Both the position numbers and the translations under genes were made by a program. Shown one piece after another: positions 22,472 to 34,591 of a stretch of 64,000 nt of DNA. This DNA is from Laccaria trichodermophora. Taxonomy: Eukaryota > Basidiomycota > Agaricomycetes > Agaricales > Hydnangiaceae. A model generated the notes under the pieces. The model was given only the letters and a program-made list of their open reading frames with translations. It had not been told where the DNA came from and ran no database searches. The DNA is taken from contig JACTVC010000006.1 in NCBI GenBank assembly GCA_018417955.1, positions 1,550,001-1,614,000 on the forward strand. The letters run 5' to 3'. Position 1 is the first letter of the stretch. Each line of letters starts with the position of its first letter.

Positions 22472-23781
22472 TCACTTGGTACGTACTACTAGTTTGAACC
22501 GGCTACGTCGCACGATGCCTAGTCCGCATTGGGGCAGAGTAATATAGAGTAAGGAGTTCGTCTGAGAAAACCATTCCTTGAAGATCGGTTTAACTCCTTG
22601 GATGAAGGTCTCGTCGCAAGGCGCGGAATTCGTCACGGTGACACGCCTCACTGACTGAAAGTACATCAGAGCGTTTGTGAGATTGACAATCAGTTCCTAC
22701 GGGGCGTCAAGTCAGAATCAAGAGTGAAAACTCCCAACAAAATTACCTTTGTAAGGGTCGTCAAGGAGAGAACCAGCTCCTCCAAGAAGGGAAAACTCCT
22801 CCCGATGGTTGAAAGGTGTTCGAAGGGAAGATCAGCCATGAAGTTAAACCGCGCTTCCTTAATTTTCAAAGAAGAGCGGCCAATGCCTATTAGATCTAAA
22901 ATGTTGGGCGTCTTCGGGTCGATAGTAACAACAACTTTCCCCACGGGTCTACATTGTACCATACAGCGAACGAGGTTGAGCGGGACATGGCGACTCCAGC
23001 CAAAGTTTGTGAGATTCGGGAGCAATCCTTCGGCGAGAAGGTCATATCCATCGAGGGTTTCGGAGCCTTGGGTGAAATGAACCTCCTCTAGATAGGGCTG
23101 GGTGCGCAAGAATTCAACCATAACGGCATCCAACGGTAACGTGGTTCGTAGACTGCGAAGTTGGAAGGCGGTGTTTGAAAAGAGGCGTCGGGTATTTCCA
23201 TCTGGAGAATCACCGTCTTGAAGGTAAAGCTCAAGATGAGCGAGATTGGACATGAGCTTCAACGCAGTCGCGAAAAGACTGATTCGATCGTGAAAGGCTT
23301 CACGAGCTTGAAAGACTCGCCGCGTCCCGTGCTTCAACATATGACGAGCGAACTCCGACTTCGAGAAAGTTTTATCGATAGATGAGCTCCAGAAGTGTAC
23401 TGTTAGGCTTTGGACGAGGGGGGCGACATGTTGATAAAAACAGATCGTGGTCAGACATTCCAAGGTTCGGCGGGCATCCAACGCGGGAATCTGATTGTAG
23501 AGAGCTCTTATCGCGACGGCTGATATTCGACGATTTACTAAAGCCAGATTGTATAGTTCGTGGGTTCGACATCTGACCAGTATTGCTTCTAGGACTTCGT
23601 TTGGGAGTTCGCAAATAGGTGGGCTGACGGTCAGCCACTCGACGGCCAGCGACGCTGCTTTGGAGAAAAAAAGCATAGTCTCAAGCTGTGAAATTGGAAG
23701 GATGAAATGGATGAGTCTTTCTGGCTGCTGCGGCAGAAAAGTTTGCGGTCGTGAGCGAGTGCGAGAGACAACCGGAGGCAA
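22472..23781 (-). CDS. F-box/LRR protein
   Basis: Two exons (23781-22747 and 22696-22472) separated by a 50-bp intron give 419 residues. The F-box is ICELPNEVLEAILVRCRTHE followed by LYNLALVNRRISAVAIRALY. LRR-like strands follow (LMSNLAHLELYLQDGD, FQLRSLRTTLPLD, LLPNLTNFGWSRHVPLNL). It is a probable SCF adaptor. The second exon starts ELIVNLTNALMYFQSVRRVT and ends at a TAA. An alternative start at 23676 (MLFFSKAASLAVEWL) leaves the F-box complete. It belongs to a different F-box subfamily from the A/B/C array. Confidence 0.72.
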
Positions 23782-23888
23782 ATCGAAAAGTGTGAACGAG
23801 GGAATTATTTGGGCGTATTTATGTATCTATCGATGACGTAATACACAGACGTGGGTATAAATAACATTTCACTAGAAAACGTTCAAAA

Positions 23889-25759
23889 TCAAAGATTAGC
23901 GACGACGACGGTTTTCGTGACCGTAGGCATGTCAAGAGGTTTTTCGCGGTCTTCCTGACTTGAAAACGACCCGACGTTATGGACAAGATGTTGCTCTGGG
24001 TCGTTGATATTAGCCACTTTCGTTCGATAGCGGTCCTTTGAAACGGTAGTATCGTCGGAAAGTAGGGCGCTATTTGCGGTTCTTGACAGATGCTTTTGTT
24101 TGAGACCTTCCCTGGCGTTCAGCCTATAGAATAAAAGTTGTTAAACTGATGGATCTCGGGCAAACTTAAGTAACGCACATAGCGACTTGAAAGGTACACA
24201 GTGACAGTTTAGCAAATTACAGCATAAACTCAACATTGCAACTCACAGAAAGTGTTGACATATAACTTGGTGACGTTGAAGTGAAAGGCTAGCCTGTCGT
24301 TCGTCGAAGGGTGATATCAGGTTTGTTATGCGAAGTTCAGAGAGACCATACCAATGAAGTCTCGTTGGGAAAGCATAAAATGATATGAGAAGAAGGGTTT
24401 GCATTGAAGCGACGAGAGCACCGCGGTGGACGATGAATTTCATCAACGAATCAATGAGCCGATTGGTCCTGAATATTTTGAGTAAGAATGTAAATCTGAC
24501 AAGAGCCTGGGAGGAAGCGCGAACTGTCTCATTCCCGTCTTTGCCGATGTCAAAAAAGCACAAAGAGCACCTGTGGCCAAAATATCTGTGATAGCTCCGA
24601 GTGCTTTCGCGACTCCGAAGAAAACCTGCAATTGAGTGGTAAATACTTGGGACGTTCGTTTGTTGCGCCACTCACCTCGAAAGTTCTGTTACGGTCGACC
24701 AACACGTTGTGACGAAATACTAACATGGCGACCGTACATCCTTTCCAATGGGTAAGCTTTAATAAAAGACACCCAAGGTGCTGAAAAAAATACCTATTCC
24801 TCCCGCTGAGGAAATTAACGTCAGACATTAGCGGCTCATACCCTTGGATGCCATAGACTTACCGAAACCAAGAATTGCAAGTACGACCTGACACCAGTTT
24901 CGTTATGCGAATGTAAGGGAAAAAAATAAAGCGTCTGCGCACGATTATTCCTATGATAACCCAGTTCCCCCTCCCGGATCGTTTGACTTGAGAGCTCCAT
25001 TGTCAACGTATGAACGATCTTAATGGGGAATATTGGGACGCACCACTAATTAATTGGTGCGCAAAATATAATTGGGAGCTGCAAGTCTGTTGCGTAAGCC
25101 ACAACATGTCACAAAGAAGAGAACAAGAAACGTACGTTAGGGTGATCCCCGTTGATATCAAGCATTCGATCGACATTTCCCTGTTGTTAAGTGAATACGA
25201 GAAATGATCGTGAGAGATAGGCGTACGATGTAGCGGTACCAAGTGGAAGCAAGTCTCCAAATTGCGGTACCTGAAATTTCCAATTGAGATTGAATAGATG
25301 CTCTCTTTGAGGGATAAGAGAGCGAACCAAGTAGTAGTAGACAGAGTAGGCCACAAGTGCTGACGATAGCAAATCTAAAACCCTGCGGAATACTAAGCTC
25401 GTAGGTCGTAGAAAGAAACCACAGGCATACAGCATGGAGGCGGCCTAGAGAGCAGGATGTTAGAGTGGCGTTACTGCCCTAGGAGAAAAATATTTACCGC
25501 GAAACGGACTCTGAATCTATCATTCGGATACTTGGGGAAATAGTTGTAAGCTTGAACAATAGTCATTCCACCGAACCTATGAGGCTGTCAGTACAAAAGG
25601 TTGCAGTTCAAGTGTTCAAGTCCAGCATACAAAAGTGAGATAACAAATCCTGCATTGATCGATATGATTTGATGTCAGACCCTTGAAATCTAAAGACTTA
25701 CCCCAGAATACCGGAGCAAAGATAGATGATAGATCGATGCTTGTATTGGAGGTGGCCAT
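23889..25759 (-). CDS. DUF6534-type multi-spanning membrane protein
   Basis: This is a many-exon minus-strand gene beginning MATSNTSIDLSSIFAPVFWG at 25759 and ending TVTKTVVVANL-stop at 23889. Family blocks are in the expected order: GGMTIVQAYNYFPKYPNDRF, VLDLLSSALVAYSVYYYLV, AKALGAITDILATGALCAFL with TSAKTGMRQ, TNRLIDSLMKFIVHRGALVA and TKLYVNTFL...LNAREGLK. These match the seven-helix basidiomycete family whose last helices carry TNxLxxxLxxxxVxRGxLV. Function is unknown; a receptor-like role has been speculated. The central exons (24830-25450) are short and their boundaries uncertain. The C-terminal tail is hydrophilic. Confidence 0.68.
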
Positions 25760-27164
25760 TACGCTTCGTGATTGAGGGTGAACCGACCGCCTGAGGGCGT
25801 TGGACAGACGGAAGATACAGTCAAGGAAGGGTGAAGGTCGACTGGTAGGGATCAACGCGTCGGAATCCGTCTCTTTAAGTCCGGCGCGGGAGGCTATGCG
25901 AAACAAAAGACAGGGGGCCCCGAGGCTTTGATGGATCAAGAGACGATGGTGATGACGAAACTGTCCAGAACAAGTGTTTGGATAGACGGGACCGGGAGCG
26001 AGAAAGCACGAGAACAAACCCTTGTTCCATTCCATACGTTAGACGAGCAACGTTTACAAAGGGCCCGCAAGTATCGCGGCTTGCAGAACGAATCCGTCAA
26101 GAGGGCGCCAATCGTTCGATCATGCAAGTTTGGCCTCCCCACAGAGGGGAATCGAGATCTAAGTTGCAAGCGCTCGTCGGCGTGCCCCAGTGTGCGCTAC
26201 TAGTACTTGAACAACTGTCAAGCGCACCGAACATATCTCAACTCACCTTGATTGAAACTCAATTTCGACCGCCCTCCCCGCAGGCTCTTTTCTCTGGAAC
26301 GACGACATCAAAAACACACGATGTCAACTGTATGTCAAGACTTGAGTGTTTTATGGAAGCGAGTTCACGAATCGTGGCCAGCGCCGTTGGAGCGGATACA
26401 TCCAGCTACAGTTGGTTTGGTCGAGTGCCGCAAACCAGGGATCATGACTAGTTGGGCTCTGCATTGCTAGTTTTGAGAACAAAAACTTCCCACTCCAGTT
26501 GATGGTGAGCTCCGAGACTAGTACGTTTGTTCATTGATGGTGCGAGTGTCGGCCTCCAGCGGTGTTTGCAATGTGGCGACTGAGCGCTCACCAGTGGGTG
26601 GCTGGGCAGAAATCCAAGATCTGAAGATTTGGAGGTGTCATGAGACGACAAGCCAATGTGCCCGAGATTCGTCCGCGATAGGGAGATAGCAGTAAATAGC
26701 CACCTTCGACTTTGTACTAGTACTTGGTGGGTCGTGCGCTTTTAAAAAGGCCATTGCCAGATGTTCGAGACCTAGAATCGATCCGATATCCTATCGCAGT
26801 TTTCAGAGAACCCCGCTTGAGAAAGAGGGCTGAAGGGCAGCTGAACCATCAGTGCTGCGAAGGGAGAGTCTAGGTTGCAACCGCATCAGCAAAACAACAT
26901 TACCCTGGCATGGACTTGTGGTCCCGGTAAACTCCGAAAATAAATGTCGAGCTTGGGATCACCATATAATGTCAAGTAATCTTGGCTGGACCTTCTGATC
27001 TAAAAAAATCTTATCTGTATCCTGATATACTAGATTTAAGTTGATTGAAATTAGGTATTCTCAACGAAGTCAGAACAGAGATTGTAAGGTAGGGTAAGGA
27101 TGTCATAATGTATGTTAAGGAAGTGAAAAGATTTTTCTTAGAACGTCTAGCATAATAAGAGTGT
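25760..27164. other. Gene-poor interval
   Basis: Several overlapping frames of 60-157 codons occur on both strands at 25928-26651, but none shows a domain, splice continuity or a paralogue in the window. From 26660 to 27160 the DNA is AT-richer and without open frames. I see no supportable gene. Confidence 0.45.
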
Positions 27165-27850
27165 GCAAAGCTGAAGATGCGAAATCAGTCAAAATAGATG
27201 CCGTTATAAAAAGATTGACTAACTTGATACCCAAACAACTTCACGGCCCCTTCGAGAAAGAAACGAGATACTTGCCTAGATTCTGGAAGCCTTCTTGCAA
27301 CCATCTCTCCGGATCGAAGATAGTTGGTTCAGGAAATATTTCTGGATTGTGGTGCACGGTTGTCGCTCCCTAAGAAACGACCGTCTACGAATTTTGTGAA
27401 TTAGCATCCCCGGCACAAGAGGCACGGAAATATGGTACTCACGCCCGCAGGGATCATGGCTCCTGCGATCTCGACGTCTGTGGGCCCCACAAATCTGGGA
27501 AGGGGCGTAACCATCCCATGCGCCATGTGCAGGGACTCCTTGTTGACGGCAGTCTGGGTAAAAAAAATACATCAGTCAACCACTGGTGACGCTTCATGGG
27601 TCACCGGTCATGGCTTACAAGATACTTATGGTAACCTCTCTAGTGTCTCATAGCTCGCTGGCATGTCTTTCTCTGGCCATGCCTCCTTGACTTCCTGAGC
27701 GAGATGATCTCAGACATCCTTGTTGGCGAGAATATGATAGGTGGCGTGCAGGCGTTGCTGATGGTATTGCTTCCAGCAAAGCGCATGTAGAGACCTTCGT
27801 CAAGATGTTCAGACAAGATACATTAGACATTGAAAGGCATTCCGTACGTA
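27165..27850 (-). pseudogene. Cytochrome P450 pseudogene (C-terminal half)
   Basis: The minus strand encodes, in order, the I-helix-like RFAGSNTISNA, HATYHILANKDV, the ETLERLPYL ExxR-type region, PRFVGPTDVEIAGAMIPAG, TVHHNPEIFPEPTIFDPERW and FSKGP-stop-SCLG, the heme-cysteine motif. At least three lesions are visible: a one-base deletion after SNA, TGA after LANKDV, and TGA in place of the Arg codon of FSKGPRSCLG. The N-terminal half is absent. It is a dead relic of a CYP monooxygenase typical of agaric secondary metabolism; no partner genes remain nearby. Confidence 0.78.
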
Positions 27851-29297
27851 TCCTTGTTATATTTGAATGTCTCGAATCCAACAGAAAAAGGTTGGGAGTT
27901 GAGCCTGAGCGTGAGTGGGTTGAGCGGAATCAGCGGATTGTGTAACTGGGACGCGAAGACCACGTGATCTGATAACCCTAAAATAGGACTCGCAATCGAT
28001 GACGCCTCCAAAATCGAATAAGTACCAGCCCACACCAACACTGCTTCTAAATCGCTTCCTCCTTCCCCCACTAACTCGAGCTCTCTTCTCCCTCCACTAC
28101 CACATCGCCGCCTTGCTTTGTCCTGCCATCGCTTCTACGCCAGCAGCAAAGACGACGACTCGGAGGATGGAGACAACAAGACAGTCATCATTTCGCCAAC
28201 CTCGAGGACGCAGAACATGATGGTGGTGATGAGGAGGGGAACAGGGAGTCAGGGACGGCGCGTCACTGTAAGTACAACCTCTGCCGGTGCTCTTTGTTGA
28301 GTTGGTTCATGCAAGGACGGGCCTCCCTACAGACCGCCTCATGCCGAAATTCTCTCACCGATGTTACAACATTATGGTCACCAGATCGGTTTAACGGTAG
28401 ACCTTTTATTCTGCTTGTTGCTCACCAGAATGCTAAACCAACGAGTTCACAGCATTCTGCGCGCATATATGCAACAATATTTCGTCCACAGGATAGAAGT
28501 TTCTTGAACACCACCCATACGTATGCGACAATCTACCCTGGTGGTCGAAATTCAAATTGCGGGCTGCTCGAGCGCATATATGCCGTAAAAATCGTCTCGG
28601 GTGTTGATGGTGAGTCCAGTTTGCGTTCCTGCTTGACAATACCTTCCTCAAAAACAATATAGATTGCTTCCTTGCCAACACCTTCTCCAACTTACGGCTC
28701 GGGGCGGTTGGCCTTAGTGCGGTGGAATTGATATCCATCACGGTATATTGACCCTCATACTGTAACTCGTTGAATATTTACTCGTCACCTGTATTTTTGA
28801 GTTTTAATATATTATTTCTTCGTTTTTCTGCAATGCAAACACTGGAAACACTGGAGAACAAGAAAAGTAATAGACCTCATTACATTCCATTGTATTCTTA
28901 CCCAGACCTTAAAGTCCATGGTAAGGAATCCCGGGCTATCATACATTGTCACTGCAAAATGGGGTAATCCCACCAACCTGGGTGGAATCTGGTCATAATT
29001 TTGTCAGCTAACGGGCAATACAAGGTGACTAGGAATCTGACGGACCTTGTGGACCTTACCTTGTCAGGTAAGGACTGGTAAGAATAATGTCGTTTTGCTG
29101 ATGCGTGAACAATGGTTGTTTTCAAACCAATTTCAAATGTTCATTGACGTTCATGTTTGCTCAGAGTGACTGTTCATTCCAAAGGATAGATATGCAGAAA
29201 GAAATCCACGGTCCGTTTACATTTGAGCACGAACTAAATAAAATAGTAGTACAATTACAACTCGAGGAAGAATGAGAAAAAAAAGTCTAAGGGGAGA
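27851..29297. other. Gene-poor interval
   Basis: Frames at 27999-28300 and 28433-28741 are short and without domains. A word gcgcatatatgc occurs twice about 110 bp apart (near 28460 and 28571). From 28780 on the sequence is AT-rich, with repeated ccttgt/accttg words near 29050. No gene is supported. Confidence 0.4.
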
Positions 29298-29356
29298 GGT
29301 GCAATCTAACTAGGGGAACAGCTTCATGAATGCTGTTCTCCTACTTTGATTGCACC
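29298..29356. repeat. 59-nt near-perfect hairpin
   Basis: The arms ggtgcaatc (29298-29306) and gattgcacc (29348-29356) pair perfectly. The inner arms ggggaacagc and gctgttctcc flank a 9-nt loop, ttcatgaat. The hairpin lies about 110 bp past the stop of the 29468-33624 gene on its minus strand, so it would be in or just beyond the 3' UTR. Confidence 0.7.
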
Positions 29357-29467
29357 AGAACAGAATTACAGTAGTACAAGTACAAGTAGAAGGCGAAGAC
29401 CAGTGAAAAAAAGAAAAGCAAGCAGGGAGAGAGACAGGAGACTACAGATACACACAACACGGGACTT

Positions 29468-32400
29468 CTAATTTCTCTTCTTTTTGAACGCTCTCCTCAC
29501 GGAATTCGCGACGGCCTTGACTCCCGATAGCCTCCCATAGAGACGACTTGGGGGCGCAGGGGTAGACTCTTGCGAGACCCGACGAGGACGTCGAGTCGCA
29601 CGCTCTTCCTCAGCATCATCTTCACTCTCTTCCTCATCATCGCTGCGTGACCGCTTTGTTCCCCTGGATCCCTCCGACGACAAGGAGGACGTGGAGGAAC
29701 CAGATGGCGATGACCGACGTGTAGGCCTCAGCGATGGTGGAGGGGACGGAGAGGGAGAGGGAGATGGAAGGGAGGAACTTGAAGGTGTGCTGGAGAGAAT
29801 ACCCGCGACGATGGCTGCTGGCACGTTGCCTAGGTTGAAAGCAGGGAAGGATGAGTTAGCTGCTGTAGCGGCCGAATCTTCCTCCTCGACAACGGTCGAA
29901 GTCGACGAGGAGGGAGACGGAGTCGATCGAGAGGCTTCCAGACGCGCCAGTCTTGCGTAATGAGCGTCAGTTTCTTCCTGGGTAGCGTATATGTCGTCGT
30001 CGTCTTCATCCATGGCCTCAACTTGGATTTGGGTCTCGGTGGCGGAGGGTGAGGATAGGCGAGAGACGGTGGACCCTTCCTCAACAGACGCAGAAACGGT
30101 CGTTGAAGGAGGCGGAGACATCGTTGACCGCGAAGCGGAGGGGCCAGCAGAAGAGGCCCTGATCTGATTGACAAGTTCTCTCGTCCTACTGACATCTACA
30201 GGATAGGGTGAAAAGTCAGAAACTACGCCTTGTGTATAAAAAAATCATACTCACGAGGAGCGTTGCGGGCAGTATCAACCCGAGTATTAATGTGCACCTG
30301 ATCTTCCCAATCACGTTGCGTTGGGATCACGACTGGGTCACCAGATTCGGGATGGTTCTCCCATTCGAACGCGTATTGGCGGCGGAGAGGTGCTCCTGAT
30401 CAAGGGGTTAATATCAATCGAAGAAAGAAAACAAGCACAAGAAAAGTGCTCACCCCTTCGTTGTGCTCCTGATGATGGTTCCCCGTTGTTGGGCAGAGCT
30501 GGAGGGATAGTTGAAGTATCCGATGTGGTAGAAGCAACACATTGCTCCTTTTCCTCCATCAAACTGTCACGACGGGCATTTTCAACCCGGGTATTGATGA
30601 GCACTTGGTCTTCCCAATCACGTTGCGTTGAGATCACGACGAGGCTATCATTTTCAGGATGGTTCTCCCATTCGAACGCGTATTGGCGGCGGAGGGGTGT
30701 TCCTGGTCAAGACGTCAATATCAATCGAAGAAAGAAAACAAGCACAAGAAAAGTACTCACCCATTCGTCGCATTCTAGATGATGGTTCCCCGTTGTTGGG
30801 CAGAGCTTGAAGGACAGAAGAGTCTGATGTAGCGGCACATTGCTCCTTTTCCTCCATCGAACTGTTACTACGGGCGTTTTCAACCCGGGTATTAATGTGC
30901 ACTTGGTCTTCCCAATCACGTTGCGTTGAAATCACGACGGGGTCACCAGATTTGGGATGATTCTCCCATTCGAACGCGTATTGGCGGCGGAGGGGTGTTC
31001 CTGGTTAAGGCGTCAATATCAATCAAAGAAAGAAAACAAGCACGAGAAAAGTACTCACCCCTTCGTTGTGCTCCTGATGATGGTTCCCCATTGTTGGGCA
31101 GAGCTGAAGGGATAGCTGAAGTGTCCAATGCGGAAGAAGCCGCAGCAGAGAGTTCTTCAGCCATCAAACAATCACGAAGTTTCGTTGGGTAGTATTCAAA
31201 AACTTCAGGGGCCCAGGCTTATCAAGGAGATTGATTGTCAGCGAAAAAGAAAATATCGCAAATAGGATCGAAGACTTACTATTGCGGGGAGGTTCTTCGC
31301 TAGGCTCAGTGAACAGATGGGAGTACTGAACTTGGAAAAGTTTGGCGTACGAGGCGTCGCCGTTTACAAGTGGCGGAGGCAAGTCGGTGTATGCAGCTCT
31401 GCGATTGTTTCTGCCTCGACGAGGAACTTTTGCCTGGTGTCGCGCTATCCATAGATCGAAGAGTTTCCGTTCCTGATCGAGGAGGTGTCCGTGCCGTTGC
31501 ATCGGGGTCATTGAGGTATAATTGTGGTAGGTCGAACCAGCAAGATGTCTTGGCTGGCCAAACGCGTTCATCGGGGGCCTGTAAGGGAGTCCCACACGCG
31601 GACGAATGGCTCTCTGTCTCCCTCGCTTGAGAAGTACGGATTGCGATACCCTGTTCGGGTCATCCCATGGGAAAACAATGGAGGTGTTTTGGTGGGGGGA
31701 GGAGGAGGTTTCTGCTGATGAAAGGATCGACGTCAACGTAAAGAAAAAGCATATAGGATAGAGAACGTACCATTTTTTTCTGATATGAACGGATTCGGAA
31801 GATTGTACAAACGGTCCTCCTCATCAAGACGAGCGATTTCTTGCTCCACAAGGTCGACTTTCGGGGGTTCACTGGGGGGAATCTGCGATTTTTCTGAACC
31901 CATATCTTGGTCAGGAACGGGTTGTTCTTCTGAGGAGATCGTGCATCAGCGAAAGCAAGAAAACAGGGGTAAGATCAAAGACTCACCTTGGTTGACTGGC
32001 AAGACATCTGATGAAGACGTATCGTTGGCGGGTAGATCCCATGAAGAGACCGGTATAATGTCATCGTCGTCTTGAGGCCCCTCACGGTCAATAAACGCGC
32101 CTTCGCGTTGAAGGGGTTTTCCTAATCAGAAAAACATCGACGTCAGAAAAAAAAAGAGAATAGAAACAAAAATAAAACACTAACCACGTCCAAGCCCACA
32201 ATGCCTCTTCCCCTCTCCCTCCTCCAAATCCCGCTCACTCTCCTCACGACGACGCTTCAAATGATTAGCCAAAGAATTATTCGTAACCACCACCTCCCTA
32301 ACAACCTCTCCATTCCCAGAAATCCGTGTATGACATTGAATGGCGATCGACAAGGGGCACCGGCGTGGGCCGGGGCGCGGGGAGGGCAAGGGAACGACTG

Positions 32401-33624
32401 TCCTCGTAACAGCCGCTTTCGTCTTGCCCTCTGAATCGCCACGAGGAACGAGGGATGGGGCGGACAAGGGAACGGTGAGAGCCGTTGGGTTCACCGCTTT
32501 CGTCTTGTCCGCTGGCGTTGAGCTTGTTTGTTGGGAGATGGAGAGAGAGGGGATGGGAGGGAGAGGGCGTGGGTGGGAGGTAGGAGGGGTGGAGGGAGGC
32601 TGGGATGCGAGTGGGGATGAGCTAATGGTGGAAGCGTTGGGTACGACCTGGGAAGTTTTAGGTATGATTGGGATAGGGTGGATTACCCGGCGGCCAGTAT
32701 TGGCTAGAGCCTCGCGAGCTTTGATCAGAACCTGGCGAAAGTGGGCTGCACGGGACGCGTTGTCCGCGACCGGAGGAGCGGTGGCTGCGACTTGGGAAGC
32801 GTCAGGTGCGGGCTGAGAATCGTTTTCTGCGACCTGAGGAGTGCTGGCTGTATCCTGAGGAGAGTTGGATGCGACCTGGGTATGAGATGTGTTGAATGCG
32901 GCCTGAAAAGCGTTTGCTGTGGCTTGAAGATCGTCGGACACGACATGAGAAGTTTGAGCCGCTAGAACCTGCGACGCGTTATCGGCAAGCTGCGAAGTAA
33001 TCCCAAAAAACTGATGAAGGTTGGGTACAGCTCCGACCTGGGGCGCGCTTGCTGAGCCAGTGGCAGAGGGCGCTAAGTTTTGGTTGAGAAGAGGATTGAC
33101 TTGAACAGCGGTGGCAGGTTGAGGGGGAGCGAAAGCGCGCTGAAACTGAGGCTGGAGGTTGTATCCAAATACGAAAGGTAGGGGCTGGTAAAATCTATAG
33201 GAAAAAAAAGCAGTTAGATCATAGAAAACAGAAGATAGAAAACAAAACAAAAAACGTACGTGTCGTATTCTCCAGCACTTCTCGCAATTCTCCTTCTGCA
33301 AAAAAAGTCCTCATCAGCAACCGTACTCGCACACGTCGAAAAACAGAAAGAAACTCACATAGACCCAGGAATATCCTCAAAACTGACCGGGAAAGCCGTA
33401 ACGACGGTCCTAACAAACCTCGCAGCAGCCTGATGCTCATCACCCAACTCACCACGCTCATCGCGGGTGAGGAAACGGAGGCAGATAAAGCGGAGTTGTT
33501 GGAGGATGAACATGATGTACATCATTTCGTCCATTGCGTTGGGGAAGGGACCTGTGTAGATGGTGTAGCGGGATGGGTAGGGGCCGTAGAATTCTTGAGG
33601 AGATGGGGGTGGGGAGGATGACAT
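29468..33624 (-). CDS. Large multi-exon protein with repeated exons, unknown function
   Basis: Eleven exons (33624-33359, 33295-33260, 33194-32185, 32121-31987, 31929-31771, 31711-31280, 31217-31059, 31000-30761, 30702-30454, 30395-30255, 30195-29468) total 3555 nt, 1184 residues, with every join in frame. I do not recognise a domain. Exon 1 is compact and hydrophobic/aromatic (MDEMMYIMFILQQLRFICLR). Exon 3 is a low-complexity Ser/Ala/Pro/Gln region with degenerate repeats like QVAATAPPVADNASR, then basic KRRREESERDLEEGEGKR. Exons 8-10 repeat LRRQYAFEWENHP and TQRDWEDQVHINTRV. The end is acidic/Ser-rich with basic clusters (GTKRSRSDDEEESEDD, RRAFKKKRN), suggesting nuclear location. The architecture suggests a rapidly evolving scaffold or chromatin-associated protein; that is inference. 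Confidence 0.62.
30255..31059 (-). repeat. Tandem exon duplication (two full units plus partials)
   Basis: The block encoding LRRQYAFEWENHP...TQRDWEDQV...NTRV recurs with periods of 298 and 307 bp (ggatgattctccc at 30954, ggatggttctccc at 30656 and 30349). Each unit includes the exon and its 50-60 bp intron. Exons 7, 8 and 9 share the tail LPNNGEPSS..., and exons 8, 9 and 10 share the head. All introns are in the same phase, so unit gain or loss keeps the frame. Confidence 0.85.
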
Positions 33625-34591
33625 TGTTCGTTGTTATAACTGACTTTGCTGGGGGGTGATGTGTTTTTGCTTTGGTTGGGTGGGTTGGTGATTCGATTGA
33701 GAAGTTTGGACGAGGTTTATAACGCTGGGTAGGTTTGCTGGAGCTATGAATTCACTGGGTTATGCCTGTGGTGGCACGAACGATAATAGTTGGGGGATTC
33801 AACAGCACCAAGCTCGTCGTTTTATAAATAAGGAGGAGGACAATGCGAGAACGTTCCGTCAAGGCCACCATCAACCAGCGTTGCCTCGAGTCAGTTGGCA
33901 ATTGGCCACCCACCCCAGCTTTGCCCTCTGCCGAATTGGGACGTCGAGGCCACATTAGAATTTCCAAGGAACAAGGCCAAAAAAAATTGTAATTGTAATT
34001 GTCGCCTGGCGGGTTTAACAACATGTTTTGAAGCCCGGGAAAACGTGTTCTTGCCCGTCGTCAACGTATGGATATCATTGTGGCTATATTGCAAATTTTC
34101 GCGTTGACCTTCCAGAGATGGGTTACGAGCTTAACATTGTTCTCCGTTTGCAATTGGTTGAGAGTTCCCCTTTTACTTTGAGAGACGAGTTCCTAGCCCA
34201 AAAGCATGTAAGTATGCCTGAGTCAAGTTGAAGCAGTAGCCCAAGATGAGAAGAGAGAGCCGTCGTCGATGGTGGCCTGATCATGGCCTTGGGAATTGAA
34301 GAAGCGCTAAAGCGGCTTGGCGGGCAAGGCGTGTCCCAAAGGGGAAACTGATCTGGATCTGCGTGGCTGTGTCCAAAGTGAATAGATGTTGATCAGTCGT
34401 CTAATTGCACCTGGTCGTGTCTACAGCGCTCATTCTGTATAGCATATCGTCGCAGTAGCGTAAGTAGTATGCAGTCGAATCGTATAGCGTAATAGTTCCA
34501 TCCAGTGGAAGTAGAGTGAGCTTGTCCAGAATATCCATCCAAGGGTAAGTACTACTTTAAAGTACTAAGTGGGTATATCCAATCCTCAGCG
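33625..34591. other. Intergenic
   Basis: This is the presumed promoter of the large gene and 3' flank of the methyltransferase. Short frames on both strands have no domain. No gene is supported. Confidence 0.45.

Noticed and set aside
29691..29960. Plus-strand Gly/Asp/Glu-rich frame
   Set aside because: It is antisense to the Ser/Pro-rich last exon of the 29468-33624 gene.
32201..32965. Plus-strand frames over exon 3 of the large gene
   Set aside because: The minus strand has in-frame splice joins on both sides and consistent low-complexity coding; the plus frames are shadows.
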